A stretch of 64,000 bases of DNA from Muribaculaceae bacterium (GCA_029057985.1 JAIDYR010000004.1:52336-116335), one strand, 5' to 3'. Shown: positions 18,494 to 29,247, counted from the first letter of the stretch. Made by a program: numbers and translations. Notes: generated by a model from the letters alone, not told the origin.

Positions 18494-18898
18494 TCAATTG
18501 TTTTCGTTATTAATAGTATCCACGTAGATAGTCACGTGGTTGGAGCGTTTGCGGATACGATAGCCGCGGCCCTGCGGAGCGGGGCGGAGACGCTTGAGCA
18601 TGGGAGCTGCGTCTACGAAGATTGTCTTTACGTAGAGTTCGCCGGCCTCTGCCTTGCGATCGTTTTTCTGTTCCCAGTTGGCAATAGCCGAGCGGAGAAG
18701 TTTCTCCACGCGGTTTGACGCCTCTTTATTGGAGAATTTGAGGATGCCGAGGGCCTTGAAAACCTCCTGACCGCGCACCATATCTACGACGAGGCGCATC
18801 TTGCGGGGAGAAGTAGGCACATTGCGGAGCTTTGCGAAATATTCGCTTTTGCGAGCCTCCTTAATGGCATCTGCTGATTTTCTTTTTCTTAAACCCAT
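18494..18898 (-). CDS. rplV: 50S ribosomal protein L22
   Basis: L22 extends a beta hairpin into the exit tunnel. In the 134-residue sequence the hairpin region [34 protein letters not shown] is fully conserved, and [20 protein letters not shown] marks the N-terminal domain. It lies between rpsS and rpsC. Confidence 0.97.
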   Translation of the reverse strand: MGLRKRKSADAIKEARKSEYFAKLRNVPTSPRKMRLVVDMVRGQEVFKALGILKFSNKEASNRVEKLLRSAIANWEQKNDRKAEAGELYVKTIFVDAAPMLKRLRPAPQGRGYRIRKRSNHVTIYVDTINNENN

Positions 18899-18937
18899 TG
18901 TATTGAATTTCTATTTTTTCGGTTTGTTATAGGGCCA

Positions 18938-19207
18938 TTATTTCTTCTTATTGCCTCCGTGGCCACGGAAGGTACGTGTCGGCGCGAACTCGCCGAGCTT
19001 GTGGCCTACCATGTTTTCTGTCACGTAGACGGGGATGAACTTGTTACCATTGTGCACTGCGAAAGTGTGGCCTACGAAGTCAGGGGAGATCATGGAAGCA
19101 CGGCTCCAGGTCTTGATGACCGACTTTTTACCGCTTTCTTCCATAGCAGCCACTTTCTTTTCGAGCTTTACGCTGATAAATGGTCCTTTTTTAAGCGAAC
19201 GACTCAT
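18938..19207 (-). CDS. rpsS: 30S ribosomal protein S19
   Basis: S19 is in the 30S head next to S13. The 89-residue sequence ([19 protein letters not shown], then [48 protein letters not shown]) matches end to end. It lies 22 bp after rplB. Confidence 0.97.
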   Translation of the reverse strand: MSRSLKKGPFISVKLEKKVAAMEESGKKSVIKTWSRASMISPDFVGHTFAVHNGNKFIPVYVTENMVGHKLGEFAPTRTFRGHGGNKKK

Positions 19208-19229
19208 AGTTGTCTCTTTTTATCAAATT

Positions 19230-20096
19230 TTATTTCTTTCTTCTTTCAATGATATACTTCGAAGAATGTTTCTTCGGAGAACGTGTCTTCAGGCCCTTGG
19301 CATAAAGACCGGTGCGAGAACGGGGATGGCCACCGCTCTGACGACCTTCACCACCACCCATCGGGTGATCGACAGGGTTCATAACGACACCACGGTTGTG
19401 GGGACGACGGCCCTGCCAACGGGAGCGGCCGGCTTTACCGCTGCTCTCAAGAGAGTGCTCGGAGTTGCCGACTACGCCTACAGTGGCGCGGCATGAAAGA
19501 AGCACCTTGCGGGTTTCACCCGAAGGCAATTTGATGATCGCGTAGTCACCTTCGCGAGAGGTCAACTGAGCGAACGTGCCGGCGGAGCGAGCCATGCTCG
19601 CGCCCTGACCGGGCTTGAGTTCGATACAATGGATGAGCGTACCGACGGGAATTTTCGAAAGGGGAAGAGTATTGCCGACTTCGGGGGCAACGTCTTCACC
19701 GCTCATTACGATCTGACCTACTTCCAGTCCGTTAGGAGCGATCATGTAAGCCTTGGAGCCATCCTTGTAATAAAGGAGTGCGATGCGTGCGGAGCGGTTG
19801 GGATCGTACTCGATAGTCTTCACGACAGCGGGCACGCCGTCGTTGATACGCTTGAAGTCGATGAGACGCAATTTTCTCTTATGACCACCGCCACGATAGC
19901 GGGTGCTCAGATGACCGGAAGAGTTACGGCCGCCGGTCGAACGCTTGCCGACGATAAGAGATTTCTCTGGTGCGTTAGCAGTCGATTTGCAAAGTTTAGT
20001 CTCGCCATTTACCTTGACGTTCTCTTCGCGTTTGAACACACCAATAATCTTGTGTCTTTGGCCCGGTGTTGTGGGCTTGAATTTTTTTACTGCCAT
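19230..20096 (-). CDS. rplB: 50S ribosomal protein L2 with small N-terminal insertion
   Basis: L2 is needed for subunit association and peptidyl-transferase function. The catalytic-centre signature [22 protein letters not shown] (read here as [20 protein letters not shown]) is intact. At 288 residues it is about 14 longer than the typical Bacteroidales L2: between KIIGVF and [15 protein letters not shown] there is an extra charged stretch ([19 protein letters not shown]). The reading frame is uninterrupted, so this is a genuine insertion. Confidence 0.96.
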   Translation of the reverse strand: MAVKKFKPTTPGQRHKIIGVFKREENVKVNGETKLCKSTANAPEKSLIVGKRSTGGRNSSGHLSTRYRGGGHKRKLRLIDFKRINDGVPAVVKTIEYDPNRSARIALLYYKDGSKAYMIAPNGLEVGQIVMSGEDVAPEVGNTLPLSKIPVGTLIHCIELKPGQGASMARSAGTFAQLTSREGDYAIIKLPSGETRKVLLSCRATVGVVGNSEHSLESSGKAGRSRWQGRRPHNRGVVMNPVDHPMGGGEGRQSGGHPRSRTGLYAKGLKTRSPKKHSSKYIIERRKK

Positions 20097-20104
20097 TGGA
20101 ACGT

Positions 20105-20395
20105 TTAAATATTGCTGTAGTAATCGATTGTCTGACCCTCAGCTACGGTCACGTAAGCCTTCTTGTAAGCGGGCTTCTGACCGCGGATGAGGCCGGCCTT
20201 TGTATAGCGGGCTTTACGCTTGCCTGCATAGTTGGCCGTGTTAACTCTTACGACGCGTACATTGTAGAGCTTCTCTACGATGTCTTTGATCTGAAACTTG
20301 TTGGCCTCGGGAGACACAGCGAAAGTATAGCAGTTCTGCTTTTCGCTGTAGGCGGTGGCCTTTTCAGTCACGATAGGTTTGATATCGATTTTCAT
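20105..20395 (-). CDS. rplW: 50S ribosomal protein L23
   Basis: L23 is the docking site for trigger factor and SRP at the tunnel exit. The 96-residue protein shows [47 protein letters not shown], typical of L23. It lies between rplD (21 bp) and rplB (8 bp). Confidence 0.96.
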   Translation of the reverse strand: MKIDIKPIVTEKATAYSEKQNCYTFAVSPEANKFQIKDIVEKLYNVRVVRVNTANYAGKRKARYTKAGLIRGQKPAYKKAYVTVAEGQTIDYYSNI

Positions 20396-20416
20396 TTCTT
20401 CTGATCTCCGTGGGGT

Positions 20417-21043
20417 TTAAAGTTGATTAAGAACGTTTACGCTGTCTTCTGTAAGAAGGATGGCGTCAGTGTTGAGCACTGTGTAGGCGTTCAGGTCCAT
20501 TGCACGCTGAAGAAGCGCATTGGGCACGTTGCGAACTGAAAGAAGCACGTTTTCGTCCTTCTCGGGAAGAACTACGAGCACCTTCTTATTCTCAAGCTTG
20601 AAGCTCTTTGCCATTTCCATGTAGCTCTTTGTGCGGGGAGCCTCAAATGTGAAGTTCTCTACTACGAAGAGGTTGGGAACTTTTGCAGTCAGAGCGATCT
20701 TGCGGGCAAGCGCCTTCTGCTTCTTGTTAATTTTAGAGCGGTAGTCGCGCGGACGCGGACCGAAAACTGTGCCGCCACCGCGGAGAAGCGGAGAGTTGAT
20801 ATCGCCTCGACGTGCGCCGCCGCCGCCCTTCTGACGGATAAGCTTGCGGGTCGAACCGGAGATTTCAGAACGCTCCTTGCTCTTATGTGTGCCCTGACGC
20901 TGGTTAGCGAGGAACTGCTTCACGTCGAGATAGAGAGTGTGCTCTGCATTACCCTCAGTAAGGTCGCGGCCAAACACTTCATCATTCAGGGTCACCTTGC
21001 GACCCGTGTCTTCACCTTTGATGTTATATACTGCTACTTCCAT
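20417..21043 (-). CDS. rplD: 50S ribosomal protein L4
   Basis: L4 reaches into the exit tunnel and is the S10-operon autorepressor in E. coli. The 208-residue sequence has the loop motif [45 protein letters not shown] and the C-terminal fold. It shares one base with the rplC stop (TAATG), implying coupling to L3. Confidence 0.97.
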   Translation of the reverse strand: MEVAVYNIKGEDTGRKVTLNDEVFGRDLTEGNAEHTLYLDVKQFLANQRQGTHKSKERSEISGSTRKLIRQKGGGGARRGDINSPLLRGGGTVFGPRPRDYRSKINKKQKALARKIALTAKVPNLFVVENFTFEAPRTKSYMEMAKSFKLENKKVLVVLPEKDENVLLSVRNVPNALLQRAMDLNAYTVLNTDAILLTEDSVNVLNQL

Positions 21044-21660
21044 TATTTCTCAACTGAAACGATTGAACCTTTGGGTCCGGGGATGGAACCCTTGATAATT
21101 AAAAGATTGTGTTCGGGGAGAACCTTGATTACCTGAAGGTTCTGCACTGTCACACGCTCATTGCCCATCTGGCCGGCCATACGCAGACCCTTGAACACTT
21201 TAGCTGGATAGGAGCAGGCACCGATTGAACCGGGAGCGCGAAGACGGTTGTGCTGGCCATGGGTCTTCTGACCTACGCCGCCGAAACCGTGACGCTTAAC
21301 CACGCCCTGGAAGCCTTTACCTTTGCTTGTGCCGACTACGTCGACAAAAGCTCCTTCCTGGAAGAGATCTACTGTCAGTGTGTCTCCAAGTGCAGGGGTA
21401 GTCTCAAACGACTTGAACTCGGCCAAGTGGCGCTGCGGAGTTACTCCGGCTTTCGAGAAGTGGCCTGCTTCTGCCTTATTGGTATGCTTCTCCTTCTTGT
21501 CCTGGAAGCCTACCTGCACAGCTTCATAGCCGTCCTTTTCGATAGTCTTGATCTGAGTAACAACACAAGGACCTACTTCGATAACAGTGCACGGCACGTT
21601 TTTGCCGTCGGCACTGAAAACGGATGTCATTCCGATTTTTTTTCCTAATAATCCTGGCAT
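21043..21660 (-). CDS. rplC: 50S ribosomal protein L3
   Basis: L3 is an early 50S assembly protein close to the peptidyl-transferase centre. The ORF track extends to 21813, but homology begins at [20 protein letters not shown], so I start at the ATG at 21658-21660 (205 residues). The signature [19 protein letters not shown] and TKGHGQ-like [16 protein letters not shown] are present. The 220 bases before this start form a separate leader after rpsJ. Confidence 0.96.
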   Translation of the reverse strand: MPGLLGKKIGMTSVFSADGKNVPCTVIEVGPCVVTQIKTIEKDGYEAVQVGFQDKKEKHTNKAEAGHFSKAGVTPQRHLAEFKSFETTPALGDTLTVDLFQEGAFVDVVGTSKGKGFQGVVKRHGFGGVGQKTHGQHNRLRAPGSIGACSYPAKVFKGLRMAGQMGNERVTVQNLQVIKVLPEHNLLIIKGSIPGPKGSIVSVEK

Positions 21661-21880
21661 TTCTACTGTTTGGATTGTGAAGCATTGCGAGTCGAATTCC
21701 GGGGTCGGCCCAGCCTTCCTCCACAAGAGGCTTCGATTGCTTATTACTTGGTATTTATTAAGTTTACTTATTTGGGGATTCCGGCCGCAGAAGATTGATC
21801 TTCTCCGGGCCACGGGTCAGCCATGACCCGGAGATGTCAGATTATTTCCTTGTCCGGAATGTCCGGTCTCCATTCAGATA
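21661..21880 (-). promoter_or_regulatory. Structured leader between rpsJ and rplC
   Basis: This 220-base stretch between rpsJ and the true rplC start has no homology as protein, although the frame is open for part of it. The strongest structure is CTCCGGGTCATGG-CTGA-CC(C)GTGGCCCGGAG (21803-21833), preceded by a smaller CCGGA-CAT-TCCGG hairpin. No T-run follows, so it is not a terminator. A binding site for L4 or L3, moved from before rpsJ to before rplC, is a reasonable guess. Confidence 0.4.
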
Positions 21881-22186
21881 TTAAACCTTGATGGAAACGT
21901 CTACACCGCTGGGAAGCTCGAGCTTCATCAGAGCGTCGACAGTCTTTGCTGTAGAACTGTAGATGTCGATCAGACGCTGGTAAGAGCTGAGTTCGAACTG
22001 CTCGCGGCTCTTCTTGTTGACGAATGTGGAGCGATTGACGGTGAAGATGCGCTTATGTGTCGGCAGGGGGATAGGACCACTGACGATGGCGCCGGTAGAT
22101 TTCACTGTCTTGACGATCTTCTCGGCTGACTTATCGACGAGATTATGATCGTAGGATTTCAGTTTGATTCTGATTTTTTGGCTCAT
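21881..22186 (-). CDS. rpsJ: 30S ribosomal protein S10
   Basis: S10 is in the 30S head and also serves as the NusE antitermination factor. Its 101 residues include [60 protein letters not shown]. It lies 18 bp after fusA, so tufA is not in this cluster. It is followed by the long leader before rplC. Confidence 0.97.
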   Translation of the reverse strand: MSQKIRIKLKSYDHNLVDKSAEKIVKTVKSTGAIVSGPIPLPTHKRIFTVNRSTFVNKKSREQFELSSYQRLIDIYSSTAKTVDALMKLELPSGVDVSIKV

Positions 22187-22204
22187 TGTTATATCAGTAC
22201 TTTA

Positions 22205-24328
22205 TTATTTCAACAGATCTACGCGGCCCTGAACCTCTGTGAGCACGTTGCGCGCAATTGAGTTACTTACTTCTGCATAGTGGCTGAACGACATTGTGCT
22301 GGTTGCACGTCCGGAAGTGATCGTACGAAGTGCTGTCACATAACCGAACATTTCTGCCAGAGGAGCCTTTGCCTTGACGATACGGGCGCCGCTACGGCTT
22401 GTCTCCATGCCTTCAACCTGGCCACGACGCTTGTTAAGGTCGCCGATTACGTCACCCATGCTTTCTTCAGGAGTGACTACCTCGATCTTCATGATCGGCT
22501 CCATCAGGACGGGACCTGCCTTTTCTGAACCATGCTTGAATGCCTGGATAGCGCAAAGTTCGAATGAAAGCTGATCGGAGTCAACGGGGTGGAAGGATCC
22601 GTCGATCAGAGTGACCTTGAGCTGCTCTACGGGGTAGCCTGCAAGCACGCCGTTCTTCATTGCAGTCTGGAAGCCCTTCTGCACGGAGGGGATATATTCC
22701 TTAGGTACGTTACCGCCCTTCACTTCATCGACAAACTGAAGGTTACCTTCGAAGCCTTCGTCGACGGGTTCGATGCGAACGATGATGTCGGCATACTTAC
22801 CACGACCACCGGTCTGCTTCTTGAATGTCTCGCGAAGCTCTACAGGTTTAGTGATAGCTTCCTTGTAAGTCACCTGCGGACGACCCTGATTACATTCAAC
22901 CTTGAATTCACGACGCAGACGGTCGATGATGATGTCAAGGTGAAGCTCACCCATACCGGAGATAACGGTCTGGCCTGTCTCCTCGTTGGTCTCTACACGG
23001 AAAGTCGGGTCTTCTTCAGCAAGCTTCTGAAGGCCTACTCCGAGCTTGTCGAGGTCCTTCTGAGTCTTGGGCTCTACTGCGATACCGATCACGGGATCGG
23101 GGAATTCCATAGCCTCGAGTACGATGGGAGCATCCTCAGCACAGAGAGTATCACCTGTGCGGATGTCCTTGAAGCCGACGCCGGCACCGATGTCACCACA
23201 TCCGATCTTCTCTTTCGGATTCTGCTTGTTGGAGTGCATCTGGAAGAGACGGGAAATACGCTCTTTCTTACCGGAGCGGGTATTAAGCACGTAAGAACCT
23301 GCTTCGATTTCACCGGAATAAACGCGGAAGAAGCAGAGACGACCTACATAGGGGTCGGTAGCAATCTTGAACGCGAGGGCCGACATAGGAGCGTCAGCAC
23401 GGGGCTCACGCACTTCGATAGTGTCGGGATCCCCTACAGCGTGGCCTTCTACAGCGCCCGCATCTTCAGGTGAGGGAAGATATGCGCAGACTGCATCAAG
23501 AAGAGTCTGCACACCCTTATTCTTAAATGAAGAACCGCAGATCATCGGGTTAACCTGCATTGCGAGGGTTGCCTTGCGGATTGCCTTGCGGATTTCATCT
23601 TCAGATATTGAAGAGGGATCATCGAAATACTTCTCCATGAGGACGTCGTCGAACTCAGCGAGAGTCTCGAGCATCTTGTCACGGTAGGATTCTGCCTCTT
23701 CTCTAAGATTTGCGGGGATTTCTTCGATAGAATATTCAGCGCCCATGCTCTCATCATGCCAGAAGATTGCCTTCATTGTGATGAGGTCGACTACACCCTT
23801 GAAAGTCTCTTCAGCACCGATAGGTATCTGAATGGGGAGCGGATTGGCTCCGAGCACTTCCTTCACCTGGCGCACTACTTCAAAGAAGTTGGCGCCGGAG
23901 CGGTCCATCTTGTTGACGTAGCCGATACGCGGCACGTTGTACTTGTCAGCCTGACGCCATACAGTCTCAGACTGGGGCTCAACGCCGCCGACAGCGCAGA
24001 ATGTAGCCACGGCGCCATCGAGCACACGCAGCGAACGTTCCACCTCGACTGTGAAGTCGACGTGTCCCGGAGTGTCAATAAGGTTGATTTTGTATTTCTC
24101 GCCGTCATAGTTCCAGAACGTTGTGGTAGCGGCGGATGTGATGGTGATACCACGCTCCTGCTCCTGCTCCATCCAGTCCATTGTAGCGGCGCCGTCGTGT
24201 ACCTCACCGATCTTGTGAGTCAAGCCCGTATAGAAAAGGATACGTTCGGAAGTTGTGGTCTTACCGGCATCGATGTGCGCCATGATGCCGATGTTGCGAG
24301 TGTATTTAAGTTCGTCGTGTTTAGCCAT
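22205..24328 (-). CDS. fusA: Elongation factor G
   Basis: EF-G drives ribosomal translocation with GTP. G1 is [10 protein letters not shown]2 includes [12 protein letters not shown]3 DTPGHVDF and G4 NKMD; domains II-V follow, with the domain IV loop in the SYTHYAEV-like FSHYAEVSN end. The ORF track begins five codons earlier at a TTG; I prefer the ATG at 24326-24328 ([22 protein letters not shown], 707 residues) because GGAG lies 8 nt upstream. All GTPase motifs are intact, so this is the canonical EF-G rather than the GTPase-altered EF-G2 paralogue of Bacteroidetes. Confidence 0.96.
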   Translation of the reverse strand: MAKHDELKYTRNIGIMAHIDAGKTTTSERILFYTGLTHKIGEVHDGAATMDWMEQEQERGITITSAATTTFWNYDGEKYKINLIDTPGHVDFTVEVERSLRVLDGAVATFCAVGGVEPQSETVWRQADKYNVPRIGYVNKMDRSGANFFEVVRQVKEVLGANPLPIQIPIGAEETFKGVVDLITMKAIFWHDESMGAEYSIEEIPANLREEAESYRDKMLETLAEFDDVLMEKYFDDPSSISEDEIRKAIRKATLAMQVNPMICGSSFKNKGVQTLLDAVCAYLPSPEDAGAVEGHAVGDPDTIEVREPRADAPMSALAFKIATDPYVGRLCFFRVYSGEIEAGSYVLNTRSGKKERISRLFQMHSNKQNPKEKIGCGDIGAGVGFKDIRTGDTLCAEDAPIVLEAMEFPDPVIGIAVEPKTQKDLDKLGVGLQKLAEEDPTFRVETNEETGQTVISGMGELHLDIIIDRLRREFKVECNQGRPQVTYKEAITKPVELRETFKKQTGGRGKYADIIVRIEPVDEGFEGNLQFVDEVKGGNVPKEYIPSVQKGFQTAMKNGVLAGYPVEQLKVTLIDGSFHPVDSDQLSFELCAIQAFKHGSEKAGPVLMEPIMKIEVVTPEESMGDVIGDLNKRRGQVEGMETSRSGARIVKAKAPLAEMFGYVTALRTITSGRATSTMSFSHYAEVSNSIARNVLTEVQGRVDLLK

Positions 24329-24343
24329 TGTGTTATTCTCCAA

Positions 24344-24820
24344 TTAAAATCTGAAATGAGCGAATGCGCGGTTGGCTTCTGCCATGCGGTGCATGTCTTC
24401 TTTACGCTTGTAAGCGCCGCCCTGGTCGTTGAATGCGTCGACGATTTCAGCCGCGAGTTTGTCGGCCATAGTCTTGCCTCCACGTTTACGCGCGAAGATG
24501 ATGAGATTTTTCATGGAAATAGATTCTTTGCGGTCTGCGCGAATCTCTGTGGGCACCTGGAAAGTAGCGCCACCCACACGGCGGGATTTAACCTCCACCT
24601 GGGGAGTCACGTTGTCGAGGGCCTTCTTCCAGATTTCGAGAGCAGACTTCTCTTCATTGGGCATTTTGGCCTTCACGGTCTCAAGAGCCGAATAGAAGAT
24701 TGTATAGGCAGTATTCTTCTTGCCGTCATACATCAGGTGATTCACGAATTTTGTCACCTTTACATCATGAAAGACAGGATCGGGGAGTATAACCCTTTTC
24801 TTTGGCTTTGCTTTTCTCAT
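24344..24820 (-). CDS. rpsG: 30S ribosomal protein S7
   Basis: S7 starts 30S head assembly. The 158-residue protein shows [58 protein letters not shown] and the terminal [10 protein letters not shown]. It follows rpsL after about 250 bases, the intercistronic region where S7 binds to repress the str operon in E. coli. Confidence 0.97.
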   Translation of the reverse strand: MRKAKPKKRVILPDPVFHDVKVTKFVNHLMYDGKKNTAYTIFYSALETVKAKMPNEEKSALEIWKKALDNVTPQVEVKSRRVGGATFQVPTEIRADRKESISMKNLIIFARKRGGKTMADKLAAEIVDAFNDQGGAYKRKEDMHRMAEANRAFAHFRF

Positions 24821-25069
24821 TTTTTCTAAAATGTGGTTTTGTTTTTGGTTGCTTCGGTGGGGCTTGCGTTTAGTGTTTCCGCCCGATTACTTCAACTCCG
24901 CTCTCTTGCGGAATTTACTCAACCTTTCAGCGTTCCAATAAATCAGAAACCGGGATGATTTGATTATTGATTTGATTGATTTGCTTCAACCCGTCTTACT
25001 GCCTTCTTATTTTATAAAGCCTTGGAAGGCGCCTTCAGACGGATTGACCTGGCGCTTTGAAGCAGTCGA
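24821..25069 (-). promoter_or_regulatory. rpsL-rpsG intercistronic region
   Basis: About 250 bases with no ORF. On the minus strand a GAAGGCGCC-type palindrome (GAAGGCGCCTTC) lies shortly after the rpsL stop; no T-run follows. The position matches the S7 autoregulatory site known from other bacteria, but no homologous structure could be confirmed by eye. Confidence 0.3.
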
Positions 25070-25453
25070 TTACTTCTTGGCAGCCTTAGGACGCTTGGCT
25101 CCGTATTTTGAGCGACGCTGCGTGCGACCCTGCACACCGGCTGTATCCAATGTGCCGCGCACGATGTGATAGCGCACACCGGGAAGATCTTTCACACGTC
25201 CGCCGCGCACCATTACGATAGAGTGCTCCTGAAGGTTATGACCCTCTCCGGGGATGTAGGAGTTGACCTCCTTGCCGTTGGTCAGGCGCACACGAGCCAC
25301 CTTACGCAGAGCGGAATTAGGCTTCTTCGGGGTCGTAGTGTACACACGCACACATACGCCGCGACGCTGCGGACATGAATCCAATGCCGGCGATTTGCTC
25401 TTGTCTTTAAGAACCGTACGTCCTTTTCTTACTAATTGCTGAATAGTAGGCAT
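25070..25453 (-). CDS. rpsL: 30S ribosomal protein S12
   Basis: S12 monitors decoding at the A site. The 127-residue sequence contains the loop [25 protein letters not shown] with the wild-type lysine at the streptomycin-sensitive position, and [28 protein letters not shown]. It is the first gene of the superoperon, with a good promoter about 150 bp upstream. Confidence 0.97.
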   Translation of the reverse strand: MPTIQQLVRKGRTVLKDKSKSPALDSCPQRRGVCVRVYTTTPKKPNSALRKVARVRLTNGKEVNSYIPGEGHNLQEHSIVMVRGGRVKDLPGVRYHIVRGTLDTAGVQGRTQRRSKYGAKRPKAAKK

Positions 25454-25602
25454 TCTGTTAATATGTTATTTAATGTTCTGTTTCTTCATTCTTCTGCATA
25501 TCGGAAATCAGCTTGACTTCCAATACACAACATTCACCGACTAACAGGCTATAATCTAACCAATTAGCGGCAATCTCGCTCTGAATATTCCTCAAAGCGT
25601 TG

Positions 25603-25633
25603 CAAAATTACTAAAAATAAACGATTTACGCAA
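25603..25633 (-). promoter_or_regulatory. Promoter of the rpsL superoperon
   Basis: TAATTTTG (25603-25610) with TTG at 25631-25633 and a 20-nt spacer on the minus strand. The start would lie near 25596, leaving a leader of about 140 nt before rpsL. The 375-base gap 25454-25828 otherwise separates divergent rpsL and FTCD and holds no gene. Confidence 0.7.
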
Positions 25634-25828
25634 GTATCGCTGAAAAATTTTTCGTTCCGTAGATAAGTTTTTCACTTTTTTTATGTTGCTTTCAGCGCTT
25701 TTTATTAATTTCGTAAAAAATTATTCTTTTACGACCTTTCGGACTTCTCAATTTATGGATCAGCGCAATCACCCGACCATAACTCCGACAGTTTCCGACC
25801 GGTCATCTCAAATTTAACCTTAAACCTG

Positions 25829-27523
25829 ATGGAACAACGCATCATTGAATGTGTCCCCAATTTCTCGGAGGGACGCGACCCACAGAAAATCAAGGAAATC
25901 ACGGAGGCTATCACCTCCGTAAAGGGGATTCGCCTGCTCGACGTAGATCCCGGGGAAGCTACCAACCGCACTGTCGTCACTTTCGTAGGCAGTCCGGAAG
26001 ATGTCACTGAAGCTGCTTTCCGCGGCATTAAACGTGCTTCAGAACTTATCGACATGAGAACTCACCATGGCGCTCATCCCCGCATGGGTGCTACCGACGT
26101 CTGCCCTTTGATTCCGGTAGCAGGCGTGACCCTGGAAGAGTGTGCCGAACTCTCCCGCAAACTCGCCGAACGAGTAGCTACAGAACTCAACATTCCCACA
26201 TATTGCTATGAAGCTGCAGCTTTCCGTCCGGAGCGCAAGAACCTCGCAGTCTGCCGCGAAGGAGAATATGAGGCACTCCCCAATAAGATGGGAAATGAGG
26301 AGAAAGGCCCTGACTTCGGCAATCGCCCTTATGATGAGGATGTAGCCCGCACCGGCGCAACTACAATAGGAGCCCGCAACTTCCTTATCGCTGTCAACTA
26401 TAATCTCAATACGACTTCCACCCGCCGGGCCAACGCAATCGCTTTCGATGTCCGCGAGAAAGGTCGCCCGATGCGAGAGGGAGGCAAAGTGACCGGGAAG
26501 CCGGTGAAGGATGAGAATGGCAAACCGATCATGATTCCCGGCACATTGAAGGGTACTAAGGCCATCGGATGGTATATCGACGAATATGGTATCGCTCAGG
26601 TTTCAATGAATATTACAGACATAACTGAAGTGCCGCTCCACGTAGCCTTCGATGAAGTCTGCAAGAAGGCCGATGCCCGCGGAGTCCGCGTGACGGGGAC
26701 AGAGATCGTAGGTCTCGTGCCCAAGAGCACTCTCATCGATGCCGGTAAATACTTCCTCCGCAAGCAGCACCGCTCGGTGGGCCTGCCCGAAGAGGAGATC
26801 ATCCGCATCGCAGTCAAGTCGATGGGACTCGACGAACTCAAACCTTTCGATCCGCGCGAGAAAGTGATCGAATATATGATCGAGGATACTGACAAGAAGA
26901 AACTCATCGACCTCACTGCACGCGGTCTCGCTGAGGAGACAGCAAGCGAGAGCCCGGCTCCCGGCGGAGGCTCTATCTCTGCTTATATGGGAGCGCTCGC
27001 GGCAGCTCTGGGCACTATGGTAGCCAATCTTACTGCTCATAAAGCAGCCTTCGACGATCGCTGGGAAGAATTCTCTGACGCGGCAGAGGAAGGGCAGAAT
27101 CTTATGGATCAGTTGCTTCACCTCGTAGATGAAGACACGGCCGCCTTCAACCGCATTATGGATGTCTTCGCCATGCCGAAAAAGACAGATGCCGACAAGG
27201 CCGCCCGCGCGGAGGCTATGGAAGCCGCCACTTTGTACGCTACGGAAGTGCCCCTGCACACTATGGAGACCGCCTTCAAAGTATTCCCCTTGCTCCGCAA
27301 GATGGTAGATGACGGCAACCAGTCGTCGATCACCGATGCCGGCGTTGGCACTCTGGCCGCGCGAGCAGCAGTGCGTGGGGCATTCCTTAATGTCAAGATC
27401 AACGCATCCGGCCTCAAAGACAGGGCTAAAGCCGAAGAACTCATCGCTCGCGGCGCAGAGATTGAGAAAGAAGCTGCACGCCTCGAAGCTGAGATCCTCG
27501 CCGACGTCGACTCCAAAATTTAA
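25829..27523 (+). CDS. ftcD: Glutamate formimidoyltransferase / formimidoyl-THF cyclodeaminase fusion
   Basis: A bifunctional enzyme of histidine degradation and one-carbon metabolism. The first half moves the formimino group from formiminoglutamate to tetrahydrofolate; the second releases ammonia to give methenyl-THF. Residues 1-330 are the transferase, with IECVPNFSEGRD and the active-site RTHHGAHPRMGATD (about 77-90). Residues about 345-564 are the cyclodeaminase, beginning SESPAPGGGSISAYMGALAAAL. The 564-residue length fits the fused form. No other hut gene is nearby. A strong terminator follows. Confidence 0.93.
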   Translation: MEQRIIECVPNFSEGRDPQKIKEITEAITSVKGIRLLDVDPGEATNRTVVTFVGSPEDVTEAAFRGIKRASELIDMRTHHGAHPRMGATDVCPLIPVAGVTLEECAELSRKLAERVATELNIPTYCYEAAAFRPERKNLAVCREGEYEALPNKMGNEEKGPDFGNRPYDEDVARTGATTIGARNFLIAVNYNLNTTSTRRANAIAFDVREKGRPMREGGKVTGKPVKDENGKPIMIPGTLKGTKAIGWYIDEYGIAQVSMNITDITEVPLHVAFDEVCKKADARGVRVTGTEIVGLVPKSTLIDAGKYFLRKQHRSVGLPEEEIIRIAVKSMGLDELKPFDPREKVIEYMIEDTDKKKLIDLTARGLAEETASESPAPGGGSISAYMGALAAALGTMVANLTAHKAAFDDRWEEFSDAAEEGQNLMDQLLHLVDEDTAAFNRIMDVFAMPKKTDADKAARAEAMEAATLYATEVPLHTMETAFKVFPLLRKMVDDGNQSSITDAGVGTLAARAAVRGAFLNVKINASGLKDRAKAEELIARGAEIEKEAARLEAEILADVDSKI

Positions 27524-27562
27524 TCTGATATTCCACTGAGCTTCAGATTATCAAACATATCT

Positions 27563-27604
27563 ACTGCATCCCGGAAGCCCATCTCTTTCGGGATGCAGTT
27601 TTAG
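27563..27604 (+). terminator. Intrinsic terminator after FTCD
   Basis: ACTGCATCCCG pairs with CGGGATGCAGT (11 bp) and is followed by TTTTA. It ends the FTCD transcript. Confidence 0.75.
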
Positions 27605-27631
27605 ACCCCGTTTTATAAAACGGGGTCTTAA
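27601..27631. repeat. Perfect palindrome sharing the core of the TTAGAnCCCGTTT element family
   Basis: TTAGACCCCGTTTTATAAAACGGGGTCTTAA is an essentially perfect 31-bp palindrome directly after the FTCD terminator. Its arm resembles the ends of the element at 56344-56533 and a half-copy at 59218-59235. Confidence 0.55.
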
Positions 27632-27675
27632 AGACTGACCGGATGGGCCATTGAGCAAATACAGAAATAACTTAT

Positions 27676-29247
27676 ATGCGACGTCTCCTCCTATTCTTAT
27701 CTATTATATATATTTCGCTCACTGCCTCAGGAAATCGGGAGGCACTCCGGAAACTTGACGAAGTCATAAGAGATCGAGCCAAATATGAGATTCCCAAACG
27801 GGAAGCAATTCTAAAGTCGCGCGCAGAATATGAAAGTGCTGCCGATGACGATGCACGATATAACGCTCTAAGAGGACTCTATGAAAATTATCGATCTTAC
27901 AGAATCGATTCAGCCCTTATCGTAGCGAATCAGAGACTTGACATTGCACGCCGGCTTGGTGTCGCATCAAAGATTGCATCGGCCTCTATTAATCTGGCCG
28001 AAGGCTATGCTCGATCGGGATCAGCCGATATCGCCATCGGAATTCTCGACACCTTAAATCCCGCCTCCTTACAGGCTCACCACTATAAATATCGTAATGC
28101 TGTCTATCGCGAGGCATATCGCTCAAAAGTAAATACCTCCGTAATTCCCGAAGAAAAAGAATACCTCACGCGGCGGCTCAAGACTCTGAATGATTCGGCA
28201 TTGACCGGAAGCGATAAAACATCAAAAGGTTATTATACCCTTACCGCCGAAAAACTCTGCGATGCCGGCCTATATTCAGAAGCCATAGCAACTATCCAAG
28301 AAGCGCAGAAGCACTATGATTTTTCTCAAGACGCAGCCATGCTGGCTACAATCGGCGATGTCTACCTTAAAAGTGGCGACCGACAGAAAGCTATAGATTA
28401 TCTCGCCTCCTCAGCAATTATCGATATTTCCTCAGGCACAAAAGAATATCATTCTCTTATTACTCTGACCTCTCTCTTGCTTGAGCAAGGCGATGTTAAA
28501 CGAGCTTTCGAATATATCAACTGCGCTTTTGAAGACGCTGAATTTTCTCACGCAAATCTCCGCACTGCCCAGATCATGAAGATAATGCCTGCAATCGACA
28601 AAGCCTTTCATGAGTCGGAGCGAGAAAAACGAACCTTAACAACAATATTCCTAATTATTGCAGGGATACTGGTCATTGTATGCCTGCTCCTGCTGGCATG
28701 GTATGTCAAAGCCCTCCATGAAAATCGCCGGATGCTTGCTACGATTGAAGAAATCAACAAATCTCTGGCTGAGAAGAACGCAGCTCTTGCAGATGCCGAT
28801 TCACTCAAATTGCACAACATCAATATGCTTATGAAGGCAAATTCGGAGTATATTGCAAGAATAAAGGCACTCAGAAAGAATATTTATCGATGTCTTAAGG
28901 CAAATCAATACGACAAAGCCCTCGAATTCGCGAAAGATAAGCAAAACGAGATCAATGACATCTACGTCTTTCAAGGTCTCTTCGACGAAGCTTTCATTTC
29001 TATGTTTCCTGACTTTATTGATAAGGTAAATATATTTATGAGAGAGAAGATAGAACCTAAAGAATCAGGCCGACTCACTCCCGAACTTAGAGTCATTGCC
29101 ATGATGAAATTAAGAATGGGCTCTACTGAAGAGATCTCCTCCTTATTCCATTATTCCAATCAGACAGTCTACAACCTGCGCACCTCGATCCGAAATATAC
29201 TTAATATCTCTTGGGATGAATTTGAGAAAAAGATAGACGATATCTAA
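27676..29247 (+). CDS. Membrane-bound TPR regulator with DUF6377-type C-terminus
   Basis: A 523-residue protein with a signal peptide, a periplasmic TPR-type helical region (about 20-310), one membrane helix (about 318-340, TIFLIIAGILVIVCLLLLAW), and a cytoplasmic part. A coiled coil (EEINKSLAEKNAALADADSLK) is followed by a C-terminal helix-turn-helix-like module (MGSTEEISSLFHYSNQTVYNLRTSIRNIL). This architecture is the Bacteroidetes DUF6377 family, thought to sense envelope signals and act directly on DNA. The next gene, an exported esterase-like/PHP protein, is a plausible target (inference). Confidence 0.75.
   Translation: MRRLLLFLSIIYISLTASGNREALRKLDEVIRDRAKYEIPKREAILKSRAEYESAADDDARYNALRGLYENYRSYRIDSALIVANQRLDIARRLGVASKIASASINLAEGYARSGSADIAIGILDTLNPASLQAHHYKYRNAVYREAYRSKVNTSVIPEEKEYLTRRLKTLNDSALTGSDKTSKGYYTLTAEKLCDAGLYSEAIATIQEAQKHYDFSQDAAMLATIGDVYLKSGDRQKAIDYLASSAIIDISSGTKEYHSLITLTSLLLEQGDVKRAFEYINCAFEDAEFSHANLRTAQIMKIMPAIDKAFHESEREKRTLTTIFLIIAGILVIVCLLLLAWYVKALHENRRMLATIEEINKSLAEKNAALADADSLKLHNINMLMKANSEYIARIKALRKNIYRCLKANQYDKALEFAKDKQNEINDIYVFQGLFDEAFISMFPDFIDKVNIFMREKIEPKESGRLTPELRVIAMMKLRMGSTEEISSLFHYSNQTVYNLRTSIRNILNISWDEFEKKIDDI

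Noticed and set aside
21661-21813. 51-residue N-terminal extension of L3
   Set aside because: No homology in L3, strong hairpin in the region, and a normal L3 start at 21660.
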